The notes under the pieces were generated by a model, which was not told the DNA's origin, ran no database searches, and saw only the letters and a list, made by a program, of their open reading frames with translations. A stretch of 64,000 nucleotides of DNA, taken from positions 29,551 to 93,550 of the forward strand of contig JAGVSM010001710.1 in assembly GCA_022494885.1 (NCBI GenBank), written 5' to 3'. A program made the translations under genes and the position numbers. Positions 1-11,582 of this stretch are shown here, one piece after another. Origin of the DNA: Micrasema longulum (Eukaryota; Arthropoda; Insecta; Trichoptera; Brachycentridae). Numbering within the stretch: position 1 is the stretch's first letter; each line of letters begins with the position of its first letter.

Positions 1-1660
1 CTCGTTATTTAAAATGAAATTTTCCTTTACTTTTGAAAAATATTCAACACAATGTGACGCTTTTTGGCTACAGTTTTTAAAATAATGACTATCGATTAAA
101 TGACGTTAAAAACCTATTCTTCCCATTTTTTCCCCAAAAATCTTGTTTATCTCTGTTAAGATCTCACTACGTCTTAAATATTCGTGACTAAGCGTCAGTA
201 AACCACTTTTCAACTGTTGTAAAAATAGTCATTTTTATTATTTTTCAAGCAAAATTAATCATTTCTTGATATAAAGATCCCTCGATAAGGCAATATGTCA
301 CGCGCCACTTTTGTTCGGCTTCAGCCCTAGATCTCAAAGAGACGGTTTATGATCAAGCAACTTTTGTCGATAAATTAAACAAGAATTTTTTTCAAAAAAT
401 ATTTTCAAACCAAAAAAAATTATTAAAATGCACGGCAACAAATGAATTAATATTAAGTGCGGGAAAAGTCATGATAACAATAAGAATATATCCACAAATG
501 CCGATAAAGCTTTTATCGTATTTTTGTGATAAAGGGTCTTGGATCAAAAGATAATAATATTAATAAAATAATAAATTAACAGAATTATATTCAAACGTCT
601 ATAAAGTGAAATTTATTTTCTCTATGAAAAATTATGTATTTACATTTTTTTATTTAATTATTATTAACGCCCAGAAATTAAGAATTAAATTAAAAAGTGA
701 TAATATATCGTATCATATTATACTTTATATATCTATATGCTTTATACATAAATACATACATAAACGCAGATAGGTAGATAAATAAATGTGTTTGAAAAAT
801 TATAACGACAAAACAAAAGTTAACTGTAGGTACATTTTATTTAAATGTAGGCATGCAAAATACAAAAAGGGATTTTTACAGTATTCGAATAATGGAAGTT
901 ATTTTGATTTTATCGCCAAAAAAAATCTAAAAACTGACAATGGAAAAAAAAAATAAAATTCTAAACTCGTTTCCTAGCCGGTGTGCCGGTGTGCCGGTGA
1001 GTCTGACGATTGGAGAAGTTACATAATAATTCTATCTACCAGATGCACGAAAAATATATGAAATATTTCTGGATATGTATTGTGTATGCAGACACTTGGT
1101 AGAATTCCATATTAAACTTGTCCTAACAAGACGAAACGCGTCACAAAAAAAATTGAATTAAAATCCAATAAACGTCTTTTATTTTGGATACATTACCAAA
1201 TTTTCGAATATGTTCAATTAGAGGTTTCTAACAATAATATTTCAATTTTCAAAAAAAAATATATATTTTACTGTACAGGCAATTCAAGAAAACTTTGGTA
1301 AATTCGTATTGTAAACGTGGCCCAGCCCTGGTTTTAATATTTCAACGTGATGAACGCGGTACGAAGCTTTTTCCTGATTCTGTGTATAAGGTTAACCTTG
1401 CATAATCAAGTTGGCATGCAGCAAGGCATGTGGAAATTCTAATTGGAAATAAATAACAAATCATATTTACGGACATAAGTGTGACTTTTTGCTAAATCTA
1501 AGAATTCTTACGTCAATGGGGAAATTATAGCATCAAAGAAAATACTGTAAAATAATGACGAATTTTCAAAACATGTACTAAAACTTAGCCAAAAAGTTAG
1601 CAGATGTCACCTATGAAAAAGTATTTAACAATGAGAAAGCACGCCTACTCTGATTAGATA
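1..1660. other. AT-rich spacer, no gene seen
   Basis: No supportable open frame or recognised repeat. The only oddity is a short tandem of CCGGTGTG-like units near 978-1000. The rest is AT-rich with A and T runs. Confidence 0.6.
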
Positions 1661-1664
1661 TACT

Positions 1665-1840
1665 TGCAACAGCAACTTAAACCAACCAATGACAGGTCAT
1701 AAGCACTGTAAATGACTTAACTTCCATATTCCCTCAACAAAAATATTTTTCCTTTTCATTGCGACGAATTTCAATCTTGATAACTCTCTAGGAAGTGGAT
1801 TCCAGCCATGTCTGCAAGTATTCTGAAAATAAATGTTAGG
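1665..1840 (+). repeat. Foldback-family fragment (right half)
   Basis: The segment carries the landmarks of the foldback family seen in full at 27630-28190: a block close to CCAATGACAGGTCATAAGC, then CTGTAAATGACT, then a TTGCGACGAAT end. Only one arm is present. It is a non-coding, non-autonomous element piece. Confidence 0.55.
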
Positions 1841-2284
1841 TATATGATTATTTATTCAAAGTATTTAATTTTTAAGATAATTCGAATTTCTGCAAAATAT
1901 ACCAAGTCATATTTAATTATAGAACTGTTTTTTATTAAATAATCAAAACACTTTCCCTTTAATGTTATTTTACATGAAATGGGTAATTAAAAGCACTTTT
2001 AAAATTATCCTCAGAATGACGTAATGTGTTCGTGAAATGCATAAGTATTGTGTGTTGTGGTGAGACTGTTTTGAGAACAATGTGATCACATCATCTTCAT
2101 CTATGATATACCATAATACAATAGTTAAGTACATTCTCCACTTAATATGCGAGATGTGTCGAGATGGGACTATTTTTTCATGTAATACGGATCTTCTATG
2201 ACATGAATTTATTATAAATAAAAATGTACCGCCATTGGTCTTGCTAAAGTAAGAATAAATAAATTGACATAGTAATGTTGTTTT

Positions 2285-2610
2285 TATAATAAATGTTTTT
2301 TTTTATGTGTTTTTTGCTATACATATAAATAAAAATATTTTGTTTGCTACGTGTCTGACTCTGTTTTTTTGCTATGTATTTTGTTTTTCACTGGGTTTTT
2401 CAATATGTTTTTTACTATGTATTTTACTACATTTCTTAATATGCATTATGTTTTTACCGTGGATTTTGTTTTTAGTATGTATTTTACTGGGTTTTAAGAT
2501 ATGTTTTTAAAACTATTTTCACCGCATTTTTTTTTTTAATTTTGTATTTTTCTATATTTTGCACAATATCTTCACTATGTGTACCAAGTTTATTTTTTTT
2601 GTGTATTGAT
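2285..2610. repeat. T-rich degenerate tandem repeat
   Basis: The block is made of loosely repeating units built from TATGTTTTTTACTATGTATT-like strings (for example near 2373-2390, 2407-2426 and 2474-2490). The hydrophobic 67-codon frame here is a by-product of this composition. It is a degenerate minisatellite with no known role. Confidence 0.5.
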
Positions 2611-2775
2611 TGCTGTTTTTTTATTTAAAAAATTGTCTGGCTTAGAACGAGGTAAATACCTAATCCTACTCTAGTTGCATATAATTTTATGTATAGATTA
2701 TGATAATAAATAAATGAAGAAAAAAAAATGTTAAAAAAAACTTATTAATACATAATACGATTATTCAACATCAAT

Positions 2776-2955
2776 TAACCCTTCACGCCATGGTGCATAG
2801 GGCACTTTCATTAATAAATCAAATGTATCGTATCTCGATCATATGTTATAGAAAGTTAAGTTGATCGGCTTTCCTAATACTTCAGTGTAAAACCAATGCT
2901 AACTTCCCAGGATTCGAACCCGGGATCTCAAGCATGGTAGGCAAATGCGTCTGAG
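2776..2955 (-). mobile_element. SINE-1 copy
   Basis: tRNA-derived SINE in reverse orientation. On the + strand the 3' end of the SINE (TGGTGCATAGGGCACT near 2791) comes first and the tRNA-like B box (GGATTCGAACCC, near 2910) comes last, followed by the CATGGTAGGCAAATGCG block. It is the first of three SINE-1 pieces in alternating orientation between 2.78 and 3.40 kb. Confidence 0.75.
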
Positions 2956-2984
2956 AGCTGCCATTGAGTATAAAATACTAGTCG

Positions 2985-3140
2985 ATAGCTACTCTCAGCA
3001 AAAAATGGGAATAAGTAAATCGGGTGGAGATCAGTTCGCCTCGTAATATAGCGATTGGTACGTTTGTCTATCGTGATTGAGATTCCGGGTTCGATTCCTG
3101 TCAGGGTGGACATGATATTGGTATTCACATAATAATGCAC
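2985..3140 (+). mobile_element. SINE-1 copy, 5' part
   Basis: This forward copy holds the upstream leader (GCTACTCTCAGC, then AAATCGGGTGGAGATC) and the tRNA-like module (GCCTCGTAATATAGCGATTGG ... GGGTTCGATTCCTG near 3089-3102). It is truncated soon after the B box. It sits head-on between two reverse copies. Confidence 0.7.
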
Positions 3141-3164
3141 TGAAATATTTATTTGTTCATCATG

Positions 3165-3400
3165 ATCATCATCTTTCCCTCTCCTCACCTAATGGTGCAT
3201 AGGATATTGCATTGGTACACCATCGCAGGGTATCTTGATTATTTTTGTTACATGAAGGTAAGATGAGCAGTCTTACGCTTCAGGTACAGTACAGAGACTA
3301 TGAAATATTCTTATGTAAAAACACCTTTTTATATAAATATTTCATGTCAACCGTGTCGAGAATCAAACGCGACCTCGTTACACCATGAGGCCGATAGGAT
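3165..3400 (-). mobile_element. SINE-1 copy
   Basis: Reverse-orientation SINE-1: CACCTAATGGTGCATAGG (near 3186), TACACCATCGCAG, GGTAAGATGAGCAGTCTTACG, and a damaged tRNA-like head (CATGAGGCCG near 3383). The 60-codon frame at 3300-3482 lies across it and is not a gene. Confidence 0.75.
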
Positions 3401-5040
3401 ACTAATAACAATATCGGATGAAAGTGATTCAATATTTTACGTTATTTGTAAAATGACATTGTACTTCCATGGATTTTTTTAAAAACTTAAAATGTTCGTT
3501 CTAATCTAGTAAAATAAGGCGTCGCTGAATTTTATAATGATATTATTTAAAAAAATACTAATAAAAATATTTAATATGTAAAAAGTTTTTTTCTGCTTTT
3601 CTGATTTCTCACAATCTTTTTTTTAAGTTATAAAATGAAAAGTACCTAAACAAGTAAATAGTTCTTATTTCTTAATTCTAAAATTCTTTTCCTGATTTTT
3701 TATGTATTAGATATTGATTTCCAGAAGAATAAAACTTGACAGTAACCAATTATAAAATAAAAACTGTATTCATATTGTAATATTTTGTACGTATCCTGTG
3801 GATCTTACCAACATGGAAAATACGTGTGTATTCGTTATGGAGCTAAATCGGCCACCTAGCGGTCAGTAGAGAAACTTAACAAAACTATTTCGACTTTCTT
3901 CGTTCTTGTACTGAAAGAATCTAAGATCGCTTCATTTATATTTTTCCATAGTAATTCTACGCCATTTTATAAATTATAATGTTATTTATTCAAATTATTT
4001 AAATTAATATATAAGCAGAAAAATAATGTTTGATTTATTTATGTTAACTAAGTAAGTTCATAGCACTTTAACCCTTAAAGCGTTTGTGTTCATTTTAAGA
4101 GACACCTACAAAAAATATGATAATAATTTGGCAATTCGTCCTATCCTAAGAAAGATGATTTCTGTTTTTTGAAAAAAAATTCATGTAAATATTGTTAATT
4201 TTATTTCTATATGTACTTTATTCCTATTTTTATGTGTGTACAAGCTGTAATTGTTTACTATTTAATTAATTTTCACAATAATTTAATTTAAATTTTAATA
4301 ATTTGTATTGATAATTTTATTTTTTATGTATTTTATTTATGTTTTTTTTTTTAAATATACATAAGAGGTAAAACAGAGATTTAACTATATTATTACATCA
4401 AATTATATTTACAAAGCAATGAAATACATATTAATAGTAAAAATAGTTTAAAAAAATCCCACAAAGACATGGCCTTTTCGTGGGTATACAAAAAAATGTT
4501 AATGAATTTCTGCTCCTATAATAAATAGACAGTTATAATAATTTTGTCGAACATAAAGAAGAGAAAATAAAATTTTCTGTTGAAGGTTATATGGTTTTTT
4601 TATAGTAATTAAAAAAGGAAATAAAAAATATAAAAGAAAACAAAACTATTTCTTATTATTCAAGGGCAACAAAATATATCATAGAAAAAAATATTTCATA
4701 TCTTTAGTTTGAATCTAGAATAGTGCGTGTTTTTTTAAAAGAAGGATAATTTTGAATGTTTGCAATCAATGAAATATTATCAGTAAAAAAAGAATTGAAA
4801 AAATTTGGGCCTATAAAATACGCATATCTCTGTGCGAGCCTCGTTTTACAATGTGGTATTTCTAACACACGATTCCTTCTTTGACTTGATCTATTTGAAT
4901 TACTTGTAAATAAAGTTTGGTTCTAAAATTTATGGTATATATTTATATATATTTGTTTATGGTACATGTTTAATTGTAGAAAAATGAGTATTTTGATCTG
5001 AATGTGTCTGTATTTTAAATATTATTTGCCATTGTTTGAA
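3400..5040. other. AT-rich spacer, nothing recognised
   Basis: Long T/A-rich sequence with no supportable frame, no tRNA-like box and no repeat shared with the rest of the window that I could see. Confidence 0.55.
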
Positions 5041-5044
5041 GCCA

Positions 5045-5190
5045 AAATAAATCTCCACTCGATTACCTTTTCTAGAATTTTTACCTGAAAGTTGCTATCG
5101 AGTCCAAAAAACTCGTCCACGATTCAGGTTCTATTTCACTCACAGAACTGTATTCTTCATCCGCCTGGACACTGAAAAAATACTACGCAT
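5045..5190 (-). mobile_element. SINE-1 leader fragment
   Basis: Only the leader half of SINE-1 is present, in reverse: AATCTCCACTCGATTACC (near 5049), TTTACCTGAAAGTTGC, and the terminal ATCCGCCTGGACACTG (near 5158). The same order is seen at 22559-22650 and 42478-42550. Confidence 0.65.
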
Positions 5191-5194
5191 TAAA

Positions 5195-6310
5195 AGCTGG
5201 TAATTTTTTTGTCGTAATATCGTTATCTTTGTGATAAAGTAATATTTCTCATAACGCAACTAATATAATTCCCCGAGTTACTCACCCGAATAGTAATGAC
5301 TCCTGAGGCCGGCATTAGTGGGGGTGCAAAATTAACTCGCTCTTTGAGTAATCAAGCAAGCCTATTATAAATTTGAATTCTCTCTCCGCATCTCTCGTAA
5401 TCTACATACACGTACGTTACACGTGGAACTAGCGGAGATCATATCTCTGTCTGGAGTAACTGGCTTCAGCTGAATATCAAGTAGACATTGACGGAGAAAA
5501 TAAATTAATAAAAATGCATGTTTTATGGATATAATAAAGGCTTAATGAAGGAACAAAGTATTACATCAAAATTAATACATAAATTTTATTGCCTATTTTG
5601 GTGGCGGAGCTTTCTGCTGACTTGGAGTCAAGTAGTACTGCAGCAATGAGGTACTTTACTCCTACGTGAAATTGGATACAAAAAATGTTTTCTTGCGCGC
5701 AGTAAAAATAAGAGCATTAAATTATACCGCAAAGTTTCTTGAAAAGGTAGGACAAAAATAATTTCAAAAAATTAATTAAAACGAACTACTTTGATCAGCA
5801 TATTTGGTTCTTATGAATCAACCAATGATAAGAGAGCTGTCAAAGATATACTGTTTTCTTACCGTAATTGGACCAATCGGGGAGAAAGAGCCGAAGAGAA
5901 TCTCTGACGTCACATGCGGAATAATTTCAGAAATACAAAACTTTAAAAATTAATTGCGCTGATAATACGATATCCGTTGTTTTTTTTAATTCCTTATTCT
6001 AATAGTCTGTTGACAAATAAAAAAGAACCAATGAACTCCCTCATTAGTATGCTGAAGAGGGGTAAACCGGTTGAGTTTTTTGGACATATCCAGTAGTTAA
6101 TCATAGTGACAGACCCCTATATTACGGATTTGACTATTGACGAATGGAAGAGACGTTAGGACTGCTCTCCGAAGGATAGATGGACCTATTATTATTACCC
6201 AGACGTGAGGACGAGAGTTTGAAACAAGCGCTGGTGTCTTAATCGCTATGTAGTTCAAATGATTTCAGGTTACGCAGAATTCAGGGGTAGTAAATTAAAT
6301 TCTTTTGCTC
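5195..6310. other. Spacer with a possible LINE scrap
   Basis: Mostly unassigned. Near 6050-6090 the + strand reads a FFGHIQ-like string after a basic stretch, which recalls the W/F-FGH motif of LINE C-termini (compare WFGHVER at 45.9 kb). The frame breaks at once, so this is only a hint. Confidence 0.3.
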
Positions 6311-6313
6311 TTG

Positions 6314-6931
6314 TTAACTCTTAAAAGACTGTGATAAATAATCCCTTTGCGCGCGGTGATGTAACATCGTGTTACCACTAGTAAAAGACGGAATAATTAT
6401 AAGTTCAAAAATTGAAAAAAAAAAAAACATGGAGACATACTGTTTAATAATCCCTTTTCCATTATTTGTGCAAATAAACATATAATAAATGCCCTGTTAT
6501 AGTAAAATAAGTTAATAATCATAAATACGCCGCTCAGATTACGCGCGTGCGTTTCCCATCACTGTTATCAACCGGCTGAAATCTGAATCTATTTTACACT
6601 TTACTTAGTTTTGTTTTTGTCTCTTTCACACTTACACCTACCATAGAACAGCGTTTCTGTCTTCCTTGTGATGAGTTCTATCTTCGTGCTCTTTCTTATA
6701 CATATGTGTTGCTGAATTAGCGGACACTCTTTTTTTGCGTAGCGAGGATAAATATTTTTTTGTATTAACATCCTGCATAGTTGTACAAATTTCACTTTCC
6801 AAATCCGGTGTGAAAATGTCCATTTGAAGATTACAAAAAATACGAATTCATCATTTTAAAAAATAAGAGAGATATATCAAGTCTTGTGTCCTATGTCGAC
6901 TAGTGTGACGTCACAGCCACACAAGAGTTAA
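6314..6931 (-). mobile_element. TTAA-bounded non-autonomous DNA element, copy 1
   Basis: The element is bounded by TTAA on both sides (6314-6317 and 6928-6931), with imperfect inverted ends CTCTT...CTGTGA. A second copy lies in opposite orientation at 24072-24658, also TTAA-bounded, so the borders are well defined. TTAA target duplication is the hallmark of the piggyBac superfamily; the family assignment is inferred from this alone. On the - strand both copies begin a frame with MDIFTPDLE (6823 downward here). In this copy it stays open for 61 codons. It may be the start of a lost transposase exon or chance conservation of DNA. Confidence 0.75.
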
Positions 6932-7120
6932 TAATTTAATTTGAGCTTTTGGCGCTTTAAATCAAACAGCCGAACATGCAATCTGGCATTGTCTTATACT
7001 GAATGAAGGAAGGGGAATAATGCTGGACATTTTGATAAATATTACTAGACCCGTCTGGAATTCTGCCAGAGAAGTTCAGATTATTTACTCTGTTAGCTCT
7101 AAGATTGACAAATAGAAGAC

Positions 7121-7359
7121 TTAAGCTAGGGTTTCCTAGGACAGCGGCGCCCGTATCTTTACGGCCGTAGTGAACGGTGATGCGGTGGACAGCCGTCGCA
7201 GAGGTTGCTAGAGAGTGGTTTTATTTTTTTACGGTATTATCAACACCGTTTTCCTAGGAAACAACTCTCTAGTCACCGTTACGACGGCTGTCCACCGCAT
7301 CACCGTTCACTACGGCCGTAAAGATACGGGCACCGCTGTCCTAGGAAACCCTAGCTTTA
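7121..7359. mobile_element. Long hairpin (MITE-like) element
   Basis: Two arms of about 95 bases (7123-7218 and 7263-7358) are nearly perfect reverse complements, with a loop of about 44 bases. The ends read AGCTAGGGTTTCCTAGG and its complement. The element is flanked by TTA on both sides (7121-7123 and 7357-7359), which would fit a 3-base TWA target duplication as in PIF/Harbinger elements. It is strikingly GC-richer than its surroundings and non-coding. It could also be a foldback product of a solo terminal repeat. Confidence 0.75.
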
Positions 7360-7364
7360 GAGGT

Positions 7365-7715
7365 GGCCCGTAATAGTGACATATATTTGTGAAATTTTCG
7401 TCTTTAAGAGAATGTGCAGAATGGTTGGTAAATTAAAATCAAACATAAATTATTTTCTAGGGAGCCCAATGTCTCTGGTCATGAAATAAACTAATCTTTT
7501 GTGCCGTCCTTTCCCGTCAATGGGAAGTAGTGTTGCTAACCCTTAAGTGTTGAAATTGTCAAACGTAGTACCTACCTACAAACAATTCTTTTACTGTGAC
7601 TTGATCAAATTAAAGCAGTTAACAACTTTTAAATACGCAGTGCTATATGCATGATTGTAGGATTTATCATATGGTGGCTTATTTGAAAGGCATCGGAGTT
7701 AATAAATTTTAAAAT
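7365..7715. other. Spacer, nothing recognised
   Basis: AT-rich unassigned sequence between the hairpin element and a SINE. Confidence 0.5.
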
Positions 7716-7718
7716 AAT

Positions 7719-7916
7719 GATCGGGTTGTGGTCCCGTGGCTAGTGTTGCGGACTCACGGGCTAGAGGTCCGAGGTTCAAACCCCACTCTACCCCAAATTG
7801 ATTTCCATTGTCTAATAGTGAGTTATTTACAACTCGTTGAAAATCGCCCTCAAAATTAAAAATTTGGGTCAATCCTAAGTACGCAAATATTTCTTTTTAT
7901 TTAAAAAAAAAAAAAT
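7719..7916 (+). mobile_element. SINE-2 copy
   Basis: tRNA-derived SINE. The head has an A-box-like TGGCTAGTGTTG (about 7737-7748) and a B-box GGTTCAAACCC (about 7773-7783). The body holds TAGTGAGTTATTTACAACTCG and ends in an A-run at 7903-7916. Further copies are at 13311-13486 (reverse) and 29445-29646. The head would not fold as a working tRNA, so it is not called a tRNA gene. Confidence 0.8.
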
Positions 7917-7944
7917 AAGTATCAAGAAGAAAATTTCTTCAGTT

Positions 7945-8560
7945 TTTTTTTTCCATTTGAAGATCCTTCATGTTAATGATGTTTGTGGGAGATCATTGAA
8001 CAATCTTGGAACAACGCAATTTAATGTTCGCTCTCCGAAGTAATTTGTAATTCCTGGAACAAACAGGGAGCCCTTAGTTTTCAATCTAGTAGTGTGAGTG
8101 TGGGAAACTCTTTTCTTATATTTCCGGATCAACAAAAAGATCTACAACCGATTTGTAGTCACAAAGTTGTTTTACCGGCAGGACATTACAGAATTTTAAA
8201 TATACACCTTCGCCTATATGTTTCGCCTCACGGATTATGCTATCGGGTACAATCCCCCTCAACAGTCTCACCTAAATATCATAAATTTTACCCGGATGAG
8301 ACTGGAAGGTGAGACCCCAGACACGCACTCCGTAAGATATAATGGATTCAATGATCGAGGTATATATGTATCTTAACGTTTTGAAAGGTAGTATGTTTTT
8401 GATTTCATAAATCATCTTAAGCCAGTACCTGTCGCAAATTCCATCAATATGAACACCTCTGCTAAATTTAGAATCAATTATTAATCCTAAATTTAATTTT
8501 GATGATGTGATTAAAAATAAATCACCCTGAACACTTTTTTAATACATCATTGACATTCTG
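7945..8560 (-). mobile_element. LINE family G: reverse-transcriptase C-terminal remnant
   Basis: Read on the - strand from 8560 down, the translation gives, with frame breaks, LGLIIDSKFSR, then SIIESIISYGVRVWGLTF, then VPGITNYF, GER and PRLFNDLP-like strings. This is the order found in the thumb and C-terminal part of non-LTR retrotransposon reverse transcriptases: the 'YG..VWG' motif after the palm, then the short C-terminal block. At least one in-frame stop and one frameshift break it. The catalytic FADD segment lies upstream and is missing, so the copy is 5'-truncated and dead. The + strand frame at 8094-8312 is antisense to it. Confidence 0.7.
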
Positions 8561-8564
8561 AATT

Positions 8565-8880
8565 TATTGTTGATGGGATACATCGGCTTTGGTCGGATAA
8601 CATCGGTGACAGAAGTAATCACCTTATATCGCAAATCTAGCACAAATACAACCCTGGCATTAATCACTATGTATGCAAATGAGAGCAGTTCATATTACAG
8701 CTTCACAGACCGACCTAACTGCGTCCTCGGTGTCACCACTAGATCTGGCCAAACGTGATAACCAGGGTTACCAGAATTCTAATTTTAATATGAACATTTA
8801 ATTGCCCGGTCTTATTTTATTTTGACTTATTTATTTACTTCAATAATAAAAATATCGGGTCAAGTGCACGTTGAATGAAA
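8565..8880. other. Spacer, nothing recognised
   Basis: A 63-codon frame at 8567-8758 has no family signature. No repeat was seen. Confidence 0.4.
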
Positions 8881-8884
8881 ATAT

Positions 8885-9245
8885 CTCATATTTATTTATT
8901 TATTTTATATATACGGCCTAAGCCAATTACAACAGTTACATGAAGAAACATAAATGCAAGAAACTGAACGAAAAGAACATAAAACTATTTGGCAAAGACA
9001 ACAAGGGCAAAACAATAAAAGTATACAATATATTTTAAAAAAACAAAAGATCAAAAACTTTGAGTTAAACCATTCGAATCCAACTTCATCCTACACTGTT
9101 TAGTCGCGAAGAGATCTACGAAAAGCAGGAAGATCTATACTAAAAAAATCCAAGTCGTGTGATGAATTGACTAATCTACACATTCTGGACATTGGGGCAT
9201 AAAAACCAAAGTTGCTCTTAGAAGATTTTATAAATAGCAGACTTT
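8885..9245 (-). mobile_element. LINE family L: extreme C-terminus and 3' UTR
   Basis: On the - strand the block from about 9240 to 9100 translates to FGFYAPMSRMCRLVN, then DLDFFSIDLPAFRR, then a stop. This matches the closing motif of CR1/Jockey-like LINE reverse transcriptases (N/GxxSPxxRMCRLYN ... DLFxxxxxxFR). It is followed by a 3' UTR that ends in CTTAGGCCGTATATA and a (TAAA)n-like tail at 8882-8900. The same tail is seen in + orientation at 21845-21960. The copy has lost everything 5' of the C-terminus. Confidence 0.7.
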
Positions 9246-9249
9246 ATAA

Positions 9250-9895
9250 ATTATATTATACTGACATTGTTTTTCTTAAAAACCTATTTATACCATTTTA
9301 GCTGAGGTAAATTCTGGTTCCTTCCTGAAAAACCAACGGATTTTGTTCATCCTCAGGCTCGGAAAGGTTAAACACATTTATAAAAGATATTTAAAAACTT
9401 CCACGCAGTTTTTCGGTTCAATTTCAAAATTAAAATAAATATATAATTTTTATTAAAGGCACATAATTTTATTGTTATATATTCGCTCTTTACATAGCCC
9501 TGTTTATTAAAACGTTAAATTACAAATTCCATTATTGTCAGTTCTACAGATAACTATGTACGTAGGTCCTACCATTGTTCGCTGCTCTGTAATTATCAAA
9601 TTAGCATTTAAATCATTTTGGCAAGCGTTCATTTGTAAGTAATACATTATGAGTTATGAATATTAAACCAGCCCTATTGGGCTTTGCATACACAATATTA
9701 TCTAATATGTTCCTAAGGGATATACAATAGTTATTATACACTGTACAATTGTACATATTTGCAGATCATTTGTTTCTACGACCCATTTATAAAAAAAAAA
9801 TACTTTGTCCTATTTGTTTCATACTCAAAAAATATAATGTCATAACAACCTCGGAAAATTACTTATATTAAATAAGGAAATTTTTGTTATATATA
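9250..9895. other. AT-rich spacer
   Basis: No supportable gene or repeat; it runs up to the Helitron end at 9900. Confidence 0.5.
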
Positions 9896-9899
9896 CATA

Positions 9900-10512
9900 C
9901 TAGCTGACCGACAGACAGTTGGTTTGCCTTGGAAAAATACTTGTTATTGATAAGTAGGTAGGTACCTAGGTACTTCATTGTGATTAAATTTCAAAACTAA
10001 AAATTGTTAATATTCAAATAATAAATTTAAGTAGGTACTGTTTATGGTTGAATTCCAAAACATAATATAAATATTTTTTCAAATATAGCATTCTTTTTGC
10101 AAACCTCAAACTCCGGTATTTTTTAATTTAATATTATTTTAGTATTACCAAAAATCCAGTAAAAAGAAAGAAATGGGTAGAAATTATAAAGAATTTATGG
10201 AAAGAATCTGATTGAAATCCACAAACAACAAATGCTGTTTTGTAAACATTCAAATACAAACTTTTTTTATACATAAAAAAAACAACATCTTTCCATTTTT
10301 TTGCTAATGCATTCTCCTCGAATGCAACCTTGGTAGATCGATGAATAAAACATTCATGCTCCTAACTTATTTTTTCAAATAAGAAGATTTTAATATCTAC
10401 GAACACGTACAGCGCAAAGATCTATATTTCTCTGAAAACCGCACGTAAATCGGTTAAGCCATTTAAAAGAAGTTCAGTGACATCACACGTACAGAGGAAC
10501 TATATTTAAAGA
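9900..10512 (-). mobile_element. Helitron (non-autonomous), copy 1
   Basis: On the - strand the element starts with TC (10512-10511, in TCTTTAAATATAGTTCCTC) and ends with CTAG (9903-9900). It is preceded by A and followed by T, as expected for Helitron insertion between A and T without a target duplication. The GC-bearing segment before CTAG (GTCTGTCGGTCAG) is where the subterminal hairpin should be, but the stem is eroded. About 580 bases match the second copy at 55622-56259 (for example TACGAACACGTACAGCGC here against TACGAACACGCACAGCGC there). It has no coding sequence and would depend on a Rep/helicase from elsewhere. Confidence 0.75.
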
Positions 10513-10514
10513 TA

Positions 10515-10900
10515 TCACTTTTTATCCTTAAAATAAACTATCAGAAACTTTTCAGTCTTCTGGCTCCTCCACTTTCCTACCTTAGATCAATTTTCCAACA
10601 ACCACTTTATTTTATCTTAAATTATTGAAAACTTTACTTTGTTATATTTATATTTAGAAGATAAGATTTTCTCATGCTAATTGTTATCTTTTATTCAGAG
10701 ATATTATATTTCTCTTTTATATTTTTAATTTTATTTTGCTTAGTTTTAATTATTCTATTATATTTTATATTATTGGCTACATAATTATTGTTCACTGCTG
10801 TGATTATTTCTGTAAATCATTTTTTTTGTAAAAGGTTCTTTGAACCGTTGATGTACAAATAAATAAACCACTGATTGTAACGACTCATTCTCGTCATATT
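10515..10900 (+). repeat. LINE-like 3' tail
   Basis: A T-rich stretch ends in GTACAAATAAATAAACCAC (10853-10871). The AATAAA-type ending after a spaced T-rich leader resembles the 3' UTR of the LINE copies here. No coding part is visible, so the call is weak. Confidence 0.35.
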
Positions 10901-10904
10901 TTTT

Positions 10905-10985
10905 TTATTCGCACCCAGTGGTGCATAGAGAACTGCATTTGTATTCCAATTGAAGTGTATCTTGCTTAATTTTATTACATGCATA
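10905..10985 (-). mobile_element. SINE-1 3' fragment
   Basis: Reverse fragment with CACCCAGTGGTGCATAGAG (10913-10931), CTGCATTTGTATTCCAATTG and GTATCTTG. Only the 3' third of the SINE remains. Confidence 0.6.
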
Positions 10986-10989
10986 ATTT

Positions 10990-11580
10990 TTTTATATTGT
11001 TAAAAGCAATTTATACTATTTTTAATTGAATCGGCATTCACTTCGTAACACTTCATTATAAATTATTATGAAAATAAAACTTTGTTATCAGTGTTACACA
11101 ATTTTATTCTTTTACAAGAACACAACTATAGTTTCGGGAGAGCACTCCTCCCATCGACGGGTGATATAAAACCCGTTATTTTTTTAAAAAATTTAATTCC
11201 TTAATATTTCTATAATTCGATTTAAAAAATAATTTTCCGGACAAAAAAGAAATAATTATAGAATTGTATTTATATAGTAAAATATTGTAAAATATTGAAA
11301 TGAATAATTTAGTAAACCAATCAACAAATATATTTACACAATAAAATGTATACTCACACACAGGCCATGCCTTTGTAAGAATTTTTTTATTGTTGTGTTT
11401 ATGTCATTGTGTATTTTGTAGTTGTAACTTATGATTACTCATTGTAAAATGCAACTAAAAAAAAAAGAAAATAGTAAAAATAAAAAACAATAATTTGATA
11501 TTTCAATTATTGGCAACTTTATTTACAGCGTAGCTACAAATTATTGAGCATCGGGTAAACTACCTTGGTATGTAAGATTT
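10990..11580. other. AT-rich spacer
   Basis: Unassigned, AT-rich. A GC-richer patch around 11138-11170 (CTCCTCCCATCGACGGG) is not shared with other parts of the window. Confidence 0.45.
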
Positions 11581-11582
11581 TT

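Noticed and set aside
2307..2510. 67-codon hydrophobic frame resembling a membrane protein
   Set aside because: Sits in a T-rich degenerate tandem repeat; F/L/C richness comes from composition.
7719..7795. Possible tRNA gene
   Set aside because: A and B boxes are present, but stems do not pair as a tRNA, and the same head with body recurs at 13.3 and 29.4 kb, so it is a SINE.
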